In this document: piece after piece, positions 53,818-63,036 of the stretch
Layout: each line of letters opens with the position of its first letter
Position numbering within the stretch: the stretch's first letter is position 1
Source of the DNA: CAWEPK01 sp963835595
GTDB lineage: Bacteria > Desulfobacterota > Syntrophorhabdia > Syntrophorhabdales > WCHB1-27
Reading direction: 5' to 3'
NCBI GenBank assembly: GCA_963835595.1
Contig: CAWIGL010000002.1
Span: forward strand, 2,232,001 to 2,296,000
Length of the DNA stretch: 64,000 nucleotides
Program-made: the position numbers and the translations under genes
Notes under the pieces: generated by a model
What the model was told of the DNA's origin: nothing
What the model saw: the letters and a program-made list of their open reading frames with translations, nothing else
The model's database searches: none

Positions 53818-54093
53818 CGTTTCCTCCCACGTGACGCTTTCAGGATCCCCGCCTGCAAGCCCGTAAGCACAGGGCCGGCGACCGTGCGATATAGCGGGTC
53901 TATTTATTAATGTATCACATTGTTATTCACTTGTCAACACTTTTTTGTCCTCGGTTTTGCCGCGCGTCTTGCCGCTCATTTCCGGGCATCGATCGGGCGA
54001 TCACGGGTTGGCGCTGCAAATACAGGTCGGGTTGAGGGGTCCGGCCGGTTCAGGATTTTATGGAGGGGGCGCTTTGCCTGTCGCACCCGCCGT

Positions 54094-54561
54094 TTAAGCG
54101 ACGAGGTAGTTTTGCAGGGTCTGGTAGCTGTGGAAATCGGTGTCGATCAGCGACATACCCATATTCGTCTGGCTGTCCGCGCGGACGTGCCTGGGCATGC
54201 ACTGCACGGTCAGCGGGCTCTCGCCCTGGGGGAGGGCAAAGACGAGGCATACCTTCGATTCCGATTCCGACTCCCGGTAAAAGTCGTTAGGCACGGAAAG
54301 GTTGAGGCCGCCCAAGGAAATGTCATTTACCATGCCCGCGTGCACGACGCCGTCGGCCCCGGTCACCAGGGCGGGGACGGAGATCTTTTTCCGCGGGTAG
54401 CGCCGCTTTTCCTGCTCGACCCTGGCAGGCGCGTTTTTTCTCACATAGTCGTAAAGGGCGTTCTCGATAACCGACGAGAGCGACCTCCTGTCGGTCGCCG
54501 AGATACCCTCGAGCGCCTTGCGCAGGTGCTCCGACGTACGGAAGCAGATTACGGTGTCCCG
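54094..54561 (-). CDS. PilZ domain protein with N-terminal ribbon-helix-helix-like segment
   Basis: Residues 1-45 (TVICFRTSEHLRKALEGISA, then SSVIENALYDYVRK) look like a ribbon-helix-helix DNA-binding domain. Residues 55-155 form a PilZ domain with RRYPRKKISVPA and DISLGGLNLS, the two c-di-GMP-binding motifs (RxxxR, D/NxSxxG). The protein may link c-di-GMP to gene control. ATG 54561 is preferred over 54609 since GGGGCCG and the RHH start are there. It has no operon partner. Confidence 0.85.
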   Translation of the reverse strand, partial: RDTVICFRTSEHLRKALEGISATDRRSLSSVIENALYDYVRKNAPARVEQEKRRYPRKKISVPALVTGADGVVHAGMVNDISLGGLNLSVPNDFYRESESESKVCLVFALPQGESPLTVQCMPRHVRADSQTNMGMSLIDTDFHSYQTLQNYLVA

Positions 54562-54666
54562 CATGGCTTCGGCCCCTCTTTTGCAGATTTTTTCATACTT
54601 ATACAACATAAATAAACAATTGTCCAGAAAAATGTAATACTTTGTTTCAAGGGTTGGGCGCGGCCT

Positions 54667-54810
54667 GACACGCCGCCCGCGTAAACCATCGGTCCCGACG
54701 CAGGATCATAAATGAGTCTTGGCGCCATTTCTCACACCTTTCGATAACCGGGCATTGTGGTATGCCTATTTGATAACAAAAAGACATCCGGGCGCCAAGG
54801 CAGGCCGGGA
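54667..54810 (+). repeat. Duplicated 5' end of the PurN-like gene
   Basis: About 145 bases repeat 42437-42583 in the same orientation, with scattered changes and small indels. The copied segment covers the first codons of the PurN-like gene and its upstream bases. Stop codons and indels break the frame. It lies in the 323-base gap between the PilZ gene and the PAS activator, which otherwise holds only the upstream region of the activator. Confidence 0.8.
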
Positions 54811-54884
54811 TATAGACGCCTATTATGTCAAATAAGACATATTGCAACTGAAAAAACGCTCATATATCCTAGGGAAACGACGTA

Positions 54885-56312
54885 ATGAAACTATCAGGGC
54901 GCACCTTTGAAGGATGGGCAATGGCGGACAAGTCAATGGCTGAAAAGGGCAGTGCCGCGGAGCACCCATCCAGGATCGTCCACCTTTTGCTGGACGCGAT
55001 ACCGGATCCCACCTACATCGTAGACAGGCAAGGCGTCATACTCTTTTTCAACAGGGCATACGAAGAGCTGCTCGGCATCCGCCGGGAGAACGTTTTGGGC
55101 AGACACGTGCTGGAGATCCAGCCGAACAGCCGCATACCGGCGGTTCTCGAAAGCGGGCGGCCCGAGCTGGGCGAGATCATGACTATAAAAGGCGTCGATG
55201 CCGTCGTGCAGCGGATACCCCTGCTCAACCGGGGCGTAGTGGTAGGCGCCGCCGCGAGGGTCATTTTCAAAAACATGACAGAGTTGAAGCAGCTTATGGA
55301 AAAAGTGGGACGCCTCCAGGTAAAGGTCGAGTGCTACGAGCGCGAGCTGAGGGAGATATGGAGCCCCCGGTTCCAACTAGACGACATCATCGGGGAGAGC
55401 GAGCCGCTCAAGCGGGCCAAGTGGCTCGTCGCAAAGATCGCGAGAAGCGAGTCGAACGCGCTGATCCTGGGAGAAAGCGGAGTGGGCAAGGAAATGTTCG
55501 CCCATGCGCTCCACGCCGCAAGCCTCCGCCGCAACCATCCATTCATCTGCGTGAACTGTGCTGCGATCCCTAAAGACCTGGTGGAAGCCGAGCTCTTCGG
55601 GTACGATGCCGGGGCATTCACAGGCGCCCAGCGGACCGGTAAGCCGGGCAAGTTCGAGCTGGCCGACAAGGGCTCGATTTTCCTCGACGAGATCGGCGAC
55701 ATGCCTCTTTTGACCCAATCGAAGATGCTCCGCGTCCTCGAAAGCAGGGAAGTGGAGCGCGTAGGCGGAACGAAGCCGGTGCGCGTAGACGTGCGCGTCA
55801 TAGCCGCAACGAACCGCAATCTGGAAAGCATGGTAATGGACGGCCTCTTCCGGCAGGACCTCTACTACCGGCTCCACGTAGTGGCGATCGAGGTCCCGCC
55901 CTTGCGGGAATGCGCAGGCGACATACCCCTTTTGGTCGGGCACATGATCGATAAGCTCCACCGGGAAAGGGGTCTTCCGCGAAAGGAAGTCGATGAGGCC
56001 GCAACCGCGCATCTCCAGTCCTACCATTGGCCGGGCAACACGCGCGAGCTGGGCAACCTCCTGGAGCACCTCATGAATACGGTTGACGGGGCGGTGATCG
56101 GGGCCGGCGACCTCCCGCCCCAGTTCACAGGATATAAAGTCAGGCCGAACACAAGTCTGACGGAGAACCTGGGCGGCCTGGAGAAGGAGCTTGTATCCCA
56201 GGCAATGGGCAGGGCGAAGGGAAACAAGAAGAAGGCGGCAAGGCTGCTCGGCATACATCGCTCAACCCTGTATGACAAGCTGAAAAAGCTCGGGATGGCC
56301 GACCAGGAGTAG
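54885..56312 (+). CDS. PAS-domain sigma54-dependent activator
   Basis: The 475-residue protein has a PAS domain (residues 25-135, DPTYIVDRQGVILFFNRAYEE in parts), a AAA+ domain with Walker A GESGVGKE, the sigma54 contact loop GAFTGA, Walker B FLDEIGD, and a C-terminal Fis-type helix-turn-helix (KKKAARLLGIHRSTLYDKL). It lacks a receiver domain, so it senses a ligand or redox state through PAS. A -24/-12 promoter follows its gene directly, so it probably activates the corrinoid-UbiD-Liv operon. Confidence 0.95.
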   Translation: MKLSGRTFEGWAMADKSMAEKGSAAEHPSRIVHLLLDAIPDPTYIVDRQGVILFFNRAYEELLGIRRENVLGRHVLEIQPNSRIPAVLESGRPELGEIMTIKGVDAVVQRIPLLNRGVVVGAAARVIFKNMTELKQLMEKVGRLQVKVECYERELREIWSPRFQLDDIIGESEPLKRAKWLVAKIARSESNALILGESGVGKEMFAHALHAASLRRNHPFICVNCAAIPKDLVEAELFGYDAGAFTGAQRTGKPGKFELADKGSIFLDEIGDMPLLTQSKMLRVLESREVERVGGTKPVRVDVRVIAATNRNLESMVMDGLFRQDLYYRLHVVAIEVPPLRECAGDIPLLVGHMIDKLHRERGLPRKEVDEAATAHLQSYHWPGNTRELGNLLEHLMNTVDGAVIGAGDLPPQFTGYKVRPNTSLTENLGGLEKELVSQAMGRAKGNKKKAARLLGIHRSTLYDKLKKLGMADQE

Positions 56313-56366
56313 CCCACCTTCGCTCCCGTGTTTTTCCCGGACCTGTCCGCGCCGCCGGGCCTTCTT

Positions 56367-56383
56367 TGGGCATGATATTTGCT
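56367..56383 (+). promoter_or_regulatory. Sigma54 (-24/-12) promoter of the corrinoid operon
   Basis: TGGGCATGATATTTGCT matches GGCAT-N5-TTGC with GG at 56369-56370 and GC at 56381-56382, the invariant 12-base offset. It lies 95 bases upstream of the corrinoid gene and just behind the sigma54 activator. Confidence 0.7.
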
Positions 56384-56477
56384 TGCATGATATCCCGAAT
56401 GGTAAAGATTACCGCAAAGAGCAGTCCGCCAGAGCTATGCTCCGCGCCCTGCCTGCAACATAGGTCGTCGTAAAAAC

Positions 56478-57116
56478 ATGAGCCTTTTCTCGGAGATCGC
56501 GCATCATGTAGAGCAGGGGAACGCGCCTAAAATAAAGGCTGCCATCCAGGAAGCCCTCGCGGACGGCGCCGGCCCGTGGGAGATCCTCAATGAGGGCATC
56601 ATGGCCGGGCTGCGTGTGGTCGGCGATCGGTTGAGGGATGGGGTTATCGCCCTTCCCGAAGTTATGGTCTCGGTAGGCGCGGTGAAGGCCGGACTTTCCC
56701 TCCTGGAGCCCCTGATCGTCGAGAAATCGCCGAGGGGAAGGGGCGTAGTGGTGATCGGATCCGTAGCGGGCGATGTCCATTCCCTGGGCAAGGAGCTCGT
56801 TGCCCTTATGCTTGAAGGGAGCGGTTTTCAGGTGTTGGACCTGGGTGCGGACGTCCCCCCCAGGCGCTTCGTCGAGGCGGCAGAAAGGCATGGCGCCGAC
56901 GTAGTCGCCATGTCGGGACTGCTCACGACAAGCCGGCTCGCCATGCGTGAAACCATACGTGCCCTGGAGCTGGCCGGCCTGCGAGAGAGATTGTCGATCC
57001 TGGTCGGCGGGGGGGCGGTCGATAGGGAAACCGCCAAGTCCATGGGCGCAGACGCCTATGGCGAAGACGCCTCGGTCGCGTCGGACGTGGTTCTGCGGCT
57101 CCTCAATCTCGTGTAG
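56478..57116 (+). CDS. Corrinoid-binding methyltransferase protein (MtaC/MtbC-like)
   Basis: The 212-residue protein has the helical cap (residues 1-85) and the B12-binding Rossmann domain with D-V-H-S-L-G at residues 99-104, His101 being the lower cobalt ligand, plus MSGLLTTS and VGGGAV. Such proteins carry methyl groups between a substrate methyltransferase and tetrahydrofolate or CoM. No partner methyltransferase lies in the window, so its role with a UbiD-like decarboxylase and Liv transporter is open. The ribosome binding site is weak. Confidence 0.92.
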   Translation: MSLFSEIAHHVEQGNAPKIKAAIQEALADGAGPWEILNEGIMAGLRVVGDRLRDGVIALPEVMVSVGAVKAGLSLLEPLIVEKSPRGRGVVVIGSVAGDVHSLGKELVALMLEGSGFQVLDLGADVPPRRFVEAAERHGADVVAMSGLLTTSRLAMRETIRALELAGLRERLSILVGGGAVDRETAKSMGADAYGEDASVASDVVLRLLNLV

Positions 57117-57189
57117 GGAAGACACGACAGGTGTCGGAGTTGACTACACCTTGCATTGCAGGTTCCGCAAAGGGGGACCGGGCGGTAGC

Positions 57190-57726
57190 TTGTTCAAGCT
57201 GAGGAACGGTTTATTCATCGATGCATCGGTGCAGGGCATCGTCGATTTTTACGCGGATGCCATTGTCATCCCTACGAGCACGGCCCTCGATTGGCAGTCG
57301 GACCTTACGACGATGGTAGGCAGGCGGGCGGGGCGGTCCATGTTCCAAAAGGCCCGATCGATGGCGCCCATCGAGCTCGGTGAGGCCCTGGTTACAGCGG
57401 GCGGCGGCCTTCTTTCAACGTTCGTCATCCACGCGGCCATTTTCACGGCAATGGAAGCGGGCAGCGGCGCTAAAAGGACGGACGTGCTGAGGTCGGCCGT
57501 AAGGAACGTCCTTTTACGCTGCGGGGAGCTGGGGATCGAGAACGTCGGGGTGCCCAACCTGGGCGGATATCTTGGACTGGACGTCCGGGACAGCGCACAG
57601 ATCATGCTCGATGCGGCCGCTTCGGAGACGCCGAAGGCGAAGGGCCTGAGGGAAATGCACTTTGTTCTCGATAACGAGGCGGAATTGAAGGCATTTAACG
57701 AAGTTGCGGAGGCTTTTTCCACATGA
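57190..57726 (+). CDS. Macro-domain protein
   Basis: This 178-residue protein resembles the macro domain: ADAIVIPTSTALDW at the position of ADAIVNAANS, then GEALVTAGGGLLSTFVIHAA, matching G-E-A-x-x-T-x-G-x-x-L-x-x-x-x-V-I-H. The Asn usual in the NAANS loop is replaced. Macro domains bind ADP-ribose or related nucleotides. TTG 57190 with GGGCGG upstream is the likely start, though TTG 57151 is also in frame. It follows the corrinoid gene by 73 bases. Confidence 0.75.
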   Translation: MFKLRNGLFIDASVQGIVDFYADAIVIPTSTALDWQSDLTTMVGRRAGRSMFQKARSMAPIELGEALVTAGGGLLSTFVIHAAIFTAMEAGSGAKRTDVLRSAVRNVLLRCGELGIENVGVPNLGGYLGLDVRDSAQIMLDAAASETPKAKGLREMHFVLDNEAELKAFNEVAEAFST

Positions 57727-57800
57727 CCCGGACCGCAGGCCCGCCACGGGCGAAAGGGCCCGGAGCGGCAGCAGGATGAAATAGCGTCGGAGGTGGCTGC

Positions 57801-59186
57801 ATGGATTTGAGGTCGTTCTTGAATCTCCTTGAGTCGAAGGGCAGGCTGCAGAAGGTCGGGGCTGAAGTCGATAAGGAATGGGAGCTCTCCTGCATTGCGA
57901 GGCACGTGGCCCGTATGCCGGCAGCGCAGCGATACGGTCTTCTCTTCGAAAAACCGAAGGGGTTCGATATACCGGTCGCAGTCGGCCTTTTCGGCTCAAG
58001 GGACCTCTACGCGATGGGGCTGGGCGTATCGGGCATCGACGAGGTGCGGCAGCTCTGGCTGGACGCCCTCGCAAAGCCGGTCCCCCCCGTCATGGTCGGG
58101 ACCGGCCCGTGCAAGGATGTAGTGCTGCGCGGCAAGGACGTGGACCTCCTGAAGTTCCCTGTGCCCGTCTGGACGCCCGGTCTCGACCCGGGGCCGTACC
58201 TGACGGCGGGCTGCGTCCTGATGAAGGACCCCGAGACGGGCATCCGCAACGTCGGGGTATACCGGCTCCAGTTGAAAGGCAAGAACAAGCTCGGAATATT
58301 GATCCTCCCGGCCAAGCACAGCGGCATCATCTATTCGAAGTATGAGGCCAGGAGCAAGCCGATGGAGGTCGCTGTCATCATCGGCCCTCCGCCCGCCGTC
58401 TGCATGACGTCGGTCGCGCGGGTGCCGTACGGCGCCGACGAGCTGGCCGTATCGGGGGGCCTCCAGAAAAAGGCAATCGAGCTCGTCCGGTGCGAGACGG
58501 TGGACCTTGAGGCGCCGGCCGACGCGGAGGTCGTCATAGAAGGCGTCGTGCCCCCGTTCGCAAGGGAGATGGAGGGGCCTTTCGGCGAGTTCTCCGGGTA
58601 CATGGGGCCGGAGGGCATGCAGTCCTTCGTCAACGTTACGGCGGTCACCCATCGAAAAAATCCGATCTATCAGGCATTCATCGAGCAAAAACCTCCGGCG
58701 GAGGGCAGCATCCTGAAGGACATCGTCCTTGAGATCGTCCTTCTCAACGCGATGAGGGCCCTGGGCGTGCCGGGCATCAAGGACGTCTACGTGACGGAGG
58801 CGGGCGCCCAGTACCATGCGGTCGTCTCGATGCAAAAGCTCTTTCCCGGCCACGTCAGGCAGGTCCTACAGGCGTGCTGGGCCGCGTACCCGGTCGGCTG
58901 CAAGCAGGTCGTCGTCGTGGAAGACGACTGCGACATCTACGATCCGAGGGACGTAGACTGGCACGTGGCGACGCGGGTCCAGCCCGACCGCGACGTGGTC
59001 ATCATGGCGGACTGCACGGGGCACACCCTCGACCCGTCCATGCCGCCGGAGCGCCGCCACTGGGGGGCCAAAATGGGGATCGACGCCACTCGAAAGATGC
59101 CGTATCCCCCGGTTTCGCTGCCGCCCGCGGAAATGCTGGCGAAGGTCAGAGAGATGTGGTCGAAATACGGCCTGCCGCCGCTCTGA
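57801..59186 (+). CDS. UbiD-family (prenylated-FMN) decarboxylase
   Basis: The 461-residue protein follows the UbiD family: MDLRSFLNLLESKGRLQKV, NVGVYRLQLKGKNKLGI, VARVPYGADELAVSGGLQKK, PPFAREMEGPFGEFSGYMG and the C-terminal DPSMPPER region. UbiD enzymes reversibly decarboxylate aromatic or unsaturated acids with prFMN made by UbiX; no ubiX is in the window. GGAGGT precedes the ATG. The operon with a corrinoid protein and Liv transporter suggests an aromatic or phenolic acid substrate. Confidence 0.93.
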   Translation: MDLRSFLNLLESKGRLQKVGAEVDKEWELSCIARHVARMPAAQRYGLLFEKPKGFDIPVAVGLFGSRDLYAMGLGVSGIDEVRQLWLDALAKPVPPVMVGTGPCKDVVLRGKDVDLLKFPVPVWTPGLDPGPYLTAGCVLMKDPETGIRNVGVYRLQLKGKNKLGILILPAKHSGIIYSKYEARSKPMEVAVIIGPPPAVCMTSVARVPYGADELAVSGGLQKKAIELVRCETVDLEAPADAEVVIEGVVPPFAREMEGPFGEFSGYMGPEGMQSFVNVTAVTHRKNPIYQAFIEQKPPAEGSILKDIVLEIVLLNAMRALGVPGIKDVYVTEAGAQYHAVVSMQKLFPGHVRQVLQACWAAYPVGCKQVVVVEDDCDIYDPRDVDWHVATRVQPDRDVVIMADCTGHTLDPSMPPERRHWGAKMGIDATRKMPYPPVSLPPAEMLAKVREMWSKYGLPPL

Positions 59187-59260
59187 CGCGCGGCCGGCGC
59201 TATAGTTCCAACGACCCTGGTCCGTGCGCACTTACGGACCTAACGATTAAGGAGGCACGT

Positions 59261-60453
59261 ATGATAAGCGTTAAAGTACTCAGGTTTCCGGCAGTCATTG
59301 CTGCAGCCGCTTTGCTGTTCCTTGCGGTGGGGCACGCTACTGCCGCAGAGCCGATCAAGATCGGCTGGTTCGGACCCCTTTCCGGACCGGCCTCGCTGCT
59401 CGGCCAGGACAGCCTGCGGGGCACCCAGTTCGCGATCAAGCAGGTGAACGCTGCCGGAGGCATAAACGGGCGGCAGGTCACGCTTATAAGCTACGACGAC
59501 CGCACGGATAAGAAAGAGGCCGTTTCCATCGCCCAGAGGCTCGTCGGCCGCGATAACGTCGTTGCAGTTCTCGGAGGGTCCCTCAGCGGGACGAGCGTAG
59601 CGGCGGCGCCCATCATCAGCCAGGCGAAGACGCCCATGATAGCGGCCTATTCGAACGCCTTCCAGGTAGTCAAGGGGAATGACTACGTATGGCGATGGGC
59701 CAGTGTAGCCGACGTGCAGGGCTACGTAATGGTCCATTACGTAAGGACCGCGCTGAAGAAGGAAAAGATGGCGGTCCTCTCCCAGGATGACGAGTACGGC
59801 AAGGGCATCGCCAGAGGCGTCAAAGAGGGCGTGAAACGGTGGGGAGGCACTATCGTCTTCGAGAAGAGCTACCCCATAGGCGAGAAGGAGTTCAGGGCGA
59901 GCCTCACTGAGATAAAGCGGCTCAAGCCCGACGTAGTCCTCAGCATGGGTCTCGGGCCGTCTCAGGCGAGCGTCGCCCGCCAGGGCGCGGAGTCGGCGTT
60001 TTCCCGGCGGCGCAGATGATCGCGTCGTGCACCGCGGACGATCTGAACTGGTTCAATACCGTGGGCGCTGAAGGCGAGGGGACGATCGGAGTGCTCGAGT
60101 TCGCAACGGGCGAGCACTCGCCCCAGGTCGAGGAGTTCCTGAAAGGATGGGAACATGACTACAAGACTAGGATCGTTTCCCACGAGGCAGGGCTTTCGTA
60201 TGATGCTACACGCATGCTCCTCGAGGCGGTCAGGCGCGGGGGCGCCACCAGGGAGGGCGTCAAGAAGACCCTTGACGGGATGAAGGAGTTCAAAGGGCTG
60301 ATCGGGCCTCCCCACGTCTACACGAAGATGCGGGAGCCGGCCTACCCGTTGGCCATAGGCGTATACAGGGCCGCAAAGAAGGAGTACGAGATCATCAAGT
60401 ATTACACCGACCCGGATATCATCGATCCTACCCGCTGGGCAAGCTACTATTGA
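59261..60453 (+). pseudogene. livK: Liv-type ABC substrate-binding protein, frameshifted
   Basis: The protein has a signal peptide (AVGHATAAEPIKIGWFG) and the Leu/Ile/Val-binding fold, with GPASLLGQDSLRGTQFAIKQ and LLSYD-type segments. The frame shifts near 59997-60006: the first part ends at RQGAESAF and the second continues as PAAQMIASCTADDLNWF. Adding one base in TTTTCCC restores FFPAAQ and a 397-residue protein of normal length. Base-calling error is as likely as decay because the permease and ATPase genes downstream look preserved. AAGGAGG precedes the ATG. Confidence 0.88.
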
Positions 60454-60460
60454 TGCAATC

Positions 60461-60491
60461 GGGCGCCCCGCCAACGATGGGCGGGGCGCCC
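60461..60491 (+). terminator. Strong hairpin between livK and livH
   Basis: GGGCGCCCCGCC (60461-60472) pairs perfectly with GGCGGGGCGCCC (60480-60491) around a 7-base loop. No T-run follows, so it probably does not terminate efficiently. Hairpins behind binding-protein genes often stabilise the upstream mRNA and lower downstream expression. Confidence 0.65.
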
Positions 60492-60519
60492 CGGCAGCAT
60501 GGGGACTAAGGTGAGTTGA

Positions 60520-61377
60520 ATGGGTCCGTTCGTTCAGCAGATCGTCAACGGCTGTCTTGTCGGCTTGAATTACGGCATGGTAGCTGTAGGGCTGACGATG
60601 ATTTACGGGGTGCTCCGCATCCTCCACATCGCCCACGCGGTCGTCTACACCGTGGGGGCATACATCGGCCTCACCATCTATCTTCTCACGGGCAGCTTCG
60701 TCCTGGCCGTCATTGCCGCCATGTGCGGGTGTGGTCTTCTGGGCATTGCCATCAACAGGTTCATCTACATGCCCGTGTTGAGGTCGCGCGTGGTCGTCAT
60801 GGTCGCAAGCATCGGATTGCTCGTTGCCCTTACGGACTTAATACGCCTCGTTTTCGGCCCCTCCGAGCAAGCCTTTGCAGTCAGCCTGCCCTTCGGAGGG
60901 CGCGTGGCCGGGGTGCGGCTTGAAGGCCCCGACGTGTTGATGGTCGTTTCGTTTTGCGCGGCCATGGCCGTCCTCTGGTACGTGATGAAGCACACAAAGG
61001 TGGGCTTTGCGATAAGGGCGATGGCGCAGAACCCGGAATCGGCAGAGTTGATGGGCGTCAACAGGCGCAGGAATATCGACGTAGTCTTTTTTATGGGCTC
61101 AGCCCTCGCCGGCCTTGCGGGCGTGCTCGTCGGCGTCCTTTACAATTCCATATTTCCCACGATGGGAGATGTCTATGCGTACAAGGCCCTTGCCATCATA
61201 GTCATAGGGGGGTTCGGCAGCGTGGTCGGCAGCATTCTCGGGGGACTCTTTCTCGGCTTGAGCGAGACCCTGGTAACAACCTACACGAACATACCCCTGG
61301 GAAGGGAAGGCATAGCGATGCTCTTTCTCATCGTGCTCCTTTTGATAAAGCCCAGGGGGCTTATGGGCAGGAAGTAG
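60520..61377 (+). CDS. livH: Liv-type ABC transporter permease LivH
   Basis: The 285-residue protein is a branched-chain amino acid type permease with QQIVNGCLVGLNYGMVAVGL at the N-terminus and the cytoplasmic loop MAQNPESAELMGVN. In this anaerobic context such systems often carry aromatic or other organic acids. It ends one base before the livM start. AAGGTGAG lies upstream. Confidence 0.95.
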   Translation: MGPFVQQIVNGCLVGLNYGMVAVGLTMIYGVLRILHIAHAVVYTVGAYIGLTIYLLTGSFVLAVIAAMCGCGLLGIAINRFIYMPVLRSRVVVMVASIGLLVALTDLIRLVFGPSEQAFAVSLPFGGRVAGVRLEGPDVLMVVSFCAAMAVLWYVMKHTKVGFAIRAMAQNPESAELMGVNRRRNIDVVFFMGSALAGLAGVLVGVLYNSIFPTMGDVYAYKALAIIVIGGFGSVVGSILGGLFLGLSETLVTTYTNIPLGREGIAMLFLIVLLLIKPRGLMGRK

Positions 61378-61378
61378 G

Positions 61379-62281
61379 ATGGGAGCGTACCTTCTGACGA
61401 TAGGCAGCCTGATGGGCATAAGCTGCATCACGGCCATCGGGCTCAACATCATATCTGGATACGCGGGCCAGTTCCACCTGGGCATAGCCGTTTACATGGG
61501 CGTCGGCGCCTATTGCACTGCTCTCCTGACGAAGTCGGCCTCCCTGCCCTTCCTCGTCAGCCTTCCCATTTCTATCGCAGTGGCGGCCCTCTTCGCCGGC
61601 GCCACCGGCCTTTTCGCCCTTCGGGTCAGGGAAGACGCGCTGACGGTCATTACGATAGCCATGTCCTTCGTCTTCGAGTCGCTCCTCATAAACCTGCCCT
61701 ATTTTGGCGGCCCGATCGGCATCCCCGGCATACCCAGGCCGGCCTTCCTTGCCTCCCCCGGCATGTTTTTTCTGTTCGTGGCCGTCCTGACGGTCCTTTC
61801 CGTATTCGTTACCCGGTGGCTCACGCTGACATGGCTCGGCCTCGCCTGGCGGGGCATAAGGGAAGACGAGGAAGCATCCCAGGTGATGGGCGTCAGTCCG
61901 GGCAGGAGCAAGGTGCTCGCCTTTATCGTAGGAGGCGGCTTTGCCGGGCTGAGCGGCGTCCTTTATGCCCACATGATGAACTACGTAGCGCCTGCCGATT
62001 TCGGCTTCCTCCCCTCGATCTACGTGATGGCGATGGTTGTCTTCGGCGGCCTCGGCACGATCCTGGGGCCGGTCATCGGCGCCGCATTCTTAACGGCCAT
62101 GCCGGAGCTTTTCCGCTTCGTCCAGGAATACAGAAATCTGATCTACGGCGGCCTGCTCGTCGTCATGATGCTCTGGCAGCCCGGCGGCCTCGTCGGCAGC
62201 AACGGGGTGCTCGTCAGCATCCTGCGCAGAGTCAAAAGGCGCACGGGGTCCCCGGAGGCGGCCGCGGGGGACAGGTCTTGA
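61379..62281 (+). CDS. livM: Liv-type ABC transporter permease LivM
   Basis: The 300-residue permease has GLNIISGYAGQFHLGIAVYMGVGAY and the ATPase-contact loop REDEEASQVMGVS. It follows livH at once, and the livG start codon overlaps its stop, so all Liv genes are coupled. Confidence 0.95.
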   Translation: MGAYLLTIGSLMGISCITAIGLNIISGYAGQFHLGIAVYMGVGAYCTALLTKSASLPFLVSLPISIAVAALFAGATGLFALRVREDALTVITIAMSFVFESLLINLPYFGGPIGIPGIPRPAFLASPGMFFLFVAVLTVLSVFVTRWLTLTWLGLAWRGIREDEEASQVMGVSPGRSKVLAFIVGGGFAGLSGVLYAHMMNYVAPADFGFLPSIYVMAMVVFGGLGTILGPVIGAAFLTAMPELFRFVQEYRNLIYGGLLVVMMLWQPGGLVGSNGVLVSILRRVKRRTGSPEAAAGDRS

Positions 62282-63036
62282 AGACGGCCCTTCTCGACGT
62301 GAAGAATCTCAGTAAGAGCTTCGGGGGCCTGAAGGCCGTGGACGGTGTCAGCCTTTCCGTCGGGGCGGGGGCGATACTCGGCATCATCGGCCCCAACGGG
62401 GCGGGGAAGACGACGCTCTTCAACCTCATCTCAGGTTTCATGAAGCCGACCCTGGGAGAGATATTTTTCGACGGCAAAAAAATCGACCGCATGCGGTGCC
62501 ACGAGATCGCCAGGCTCGGCATCGGCCGGACGTTCCAGATAGTGCGCCCCCTGAAGGGACTTTCGGTGACCGATAATGTGCGGGCGGGGTGCGGCTGCAT
62601 CGCCTACGGCGGCCTCGGCAGCATCTTTGCCGGCTCGGCAGGGGCAGCCGTCGAAAAGACCATCGCCCATTGCCTGCGCATAACGGGGCTTTCCGGCTAT
62701 GCCGGGAAGGAGGCCGAGTTTCTCCCCTTGGGCATGTTGAGGCGGCTGGAGATAGCAAGAGCCCTGGCCCTCAAGCCGAGGCTTATACTCCTCGACGAGT
62801 CTTTCTCGGGGCTGAGCCGCGAAGAGGAGCAAAGCGTAATGGGCCTGGTCAGGAGCTTAAGGGACGAAGGGCTGACATTCATCGTGATCGAGCACAACAT
62901 GCAAGTTGCCGTGAGCCTGTGCGACCGGCTGGCCGTGCTCGATTACGGTCACAAGCTGATGGAAGGGGAGCCGGCCGACGTGATGAAAGACCCGCGCGTC
63001 GTTCAGGCGTACCTCGGAGAGGATTGCAGTGCTTAG
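62278..63036 (+). CDS. livG: Liv-type ABC transporter ATPase LivG
   Basis: The 252-residue ATPase has Walker A GPNGAGKTT, Walker B LILLDESFSGLS and the LivG-type SFGGLKAVDGVSL start. The signature reads LPLGMLRR instead of LSxGxQR, an unusual form. TTG 62278 overlaps the livM TGA. It pairs with LivF in the heterodimeric ATPase. Confidence 0.94.
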   Translation: MKTALLDVKNLSKSFGGLKAVDGVSLSVGAGAILGIIGPNGAGKTTLFNLISGFMKPTLGEIFFDGKKIDRMRCHEIARLGIGRTFQIVRPLKGLSVTDNVRAGCGCIAYGGLGSIFAGSAGAAVEKTIAHCLRITGLSGYAGKEAEFLPLGMLRRLEIARALALKPRLILLDESFSGLSREEEQSVMGLVRSLRDEGLTFIVIEHNMQVAVSLCDRLAVLDYGHKLMEGEPADVMKDPRVVQAYLGEDCSA

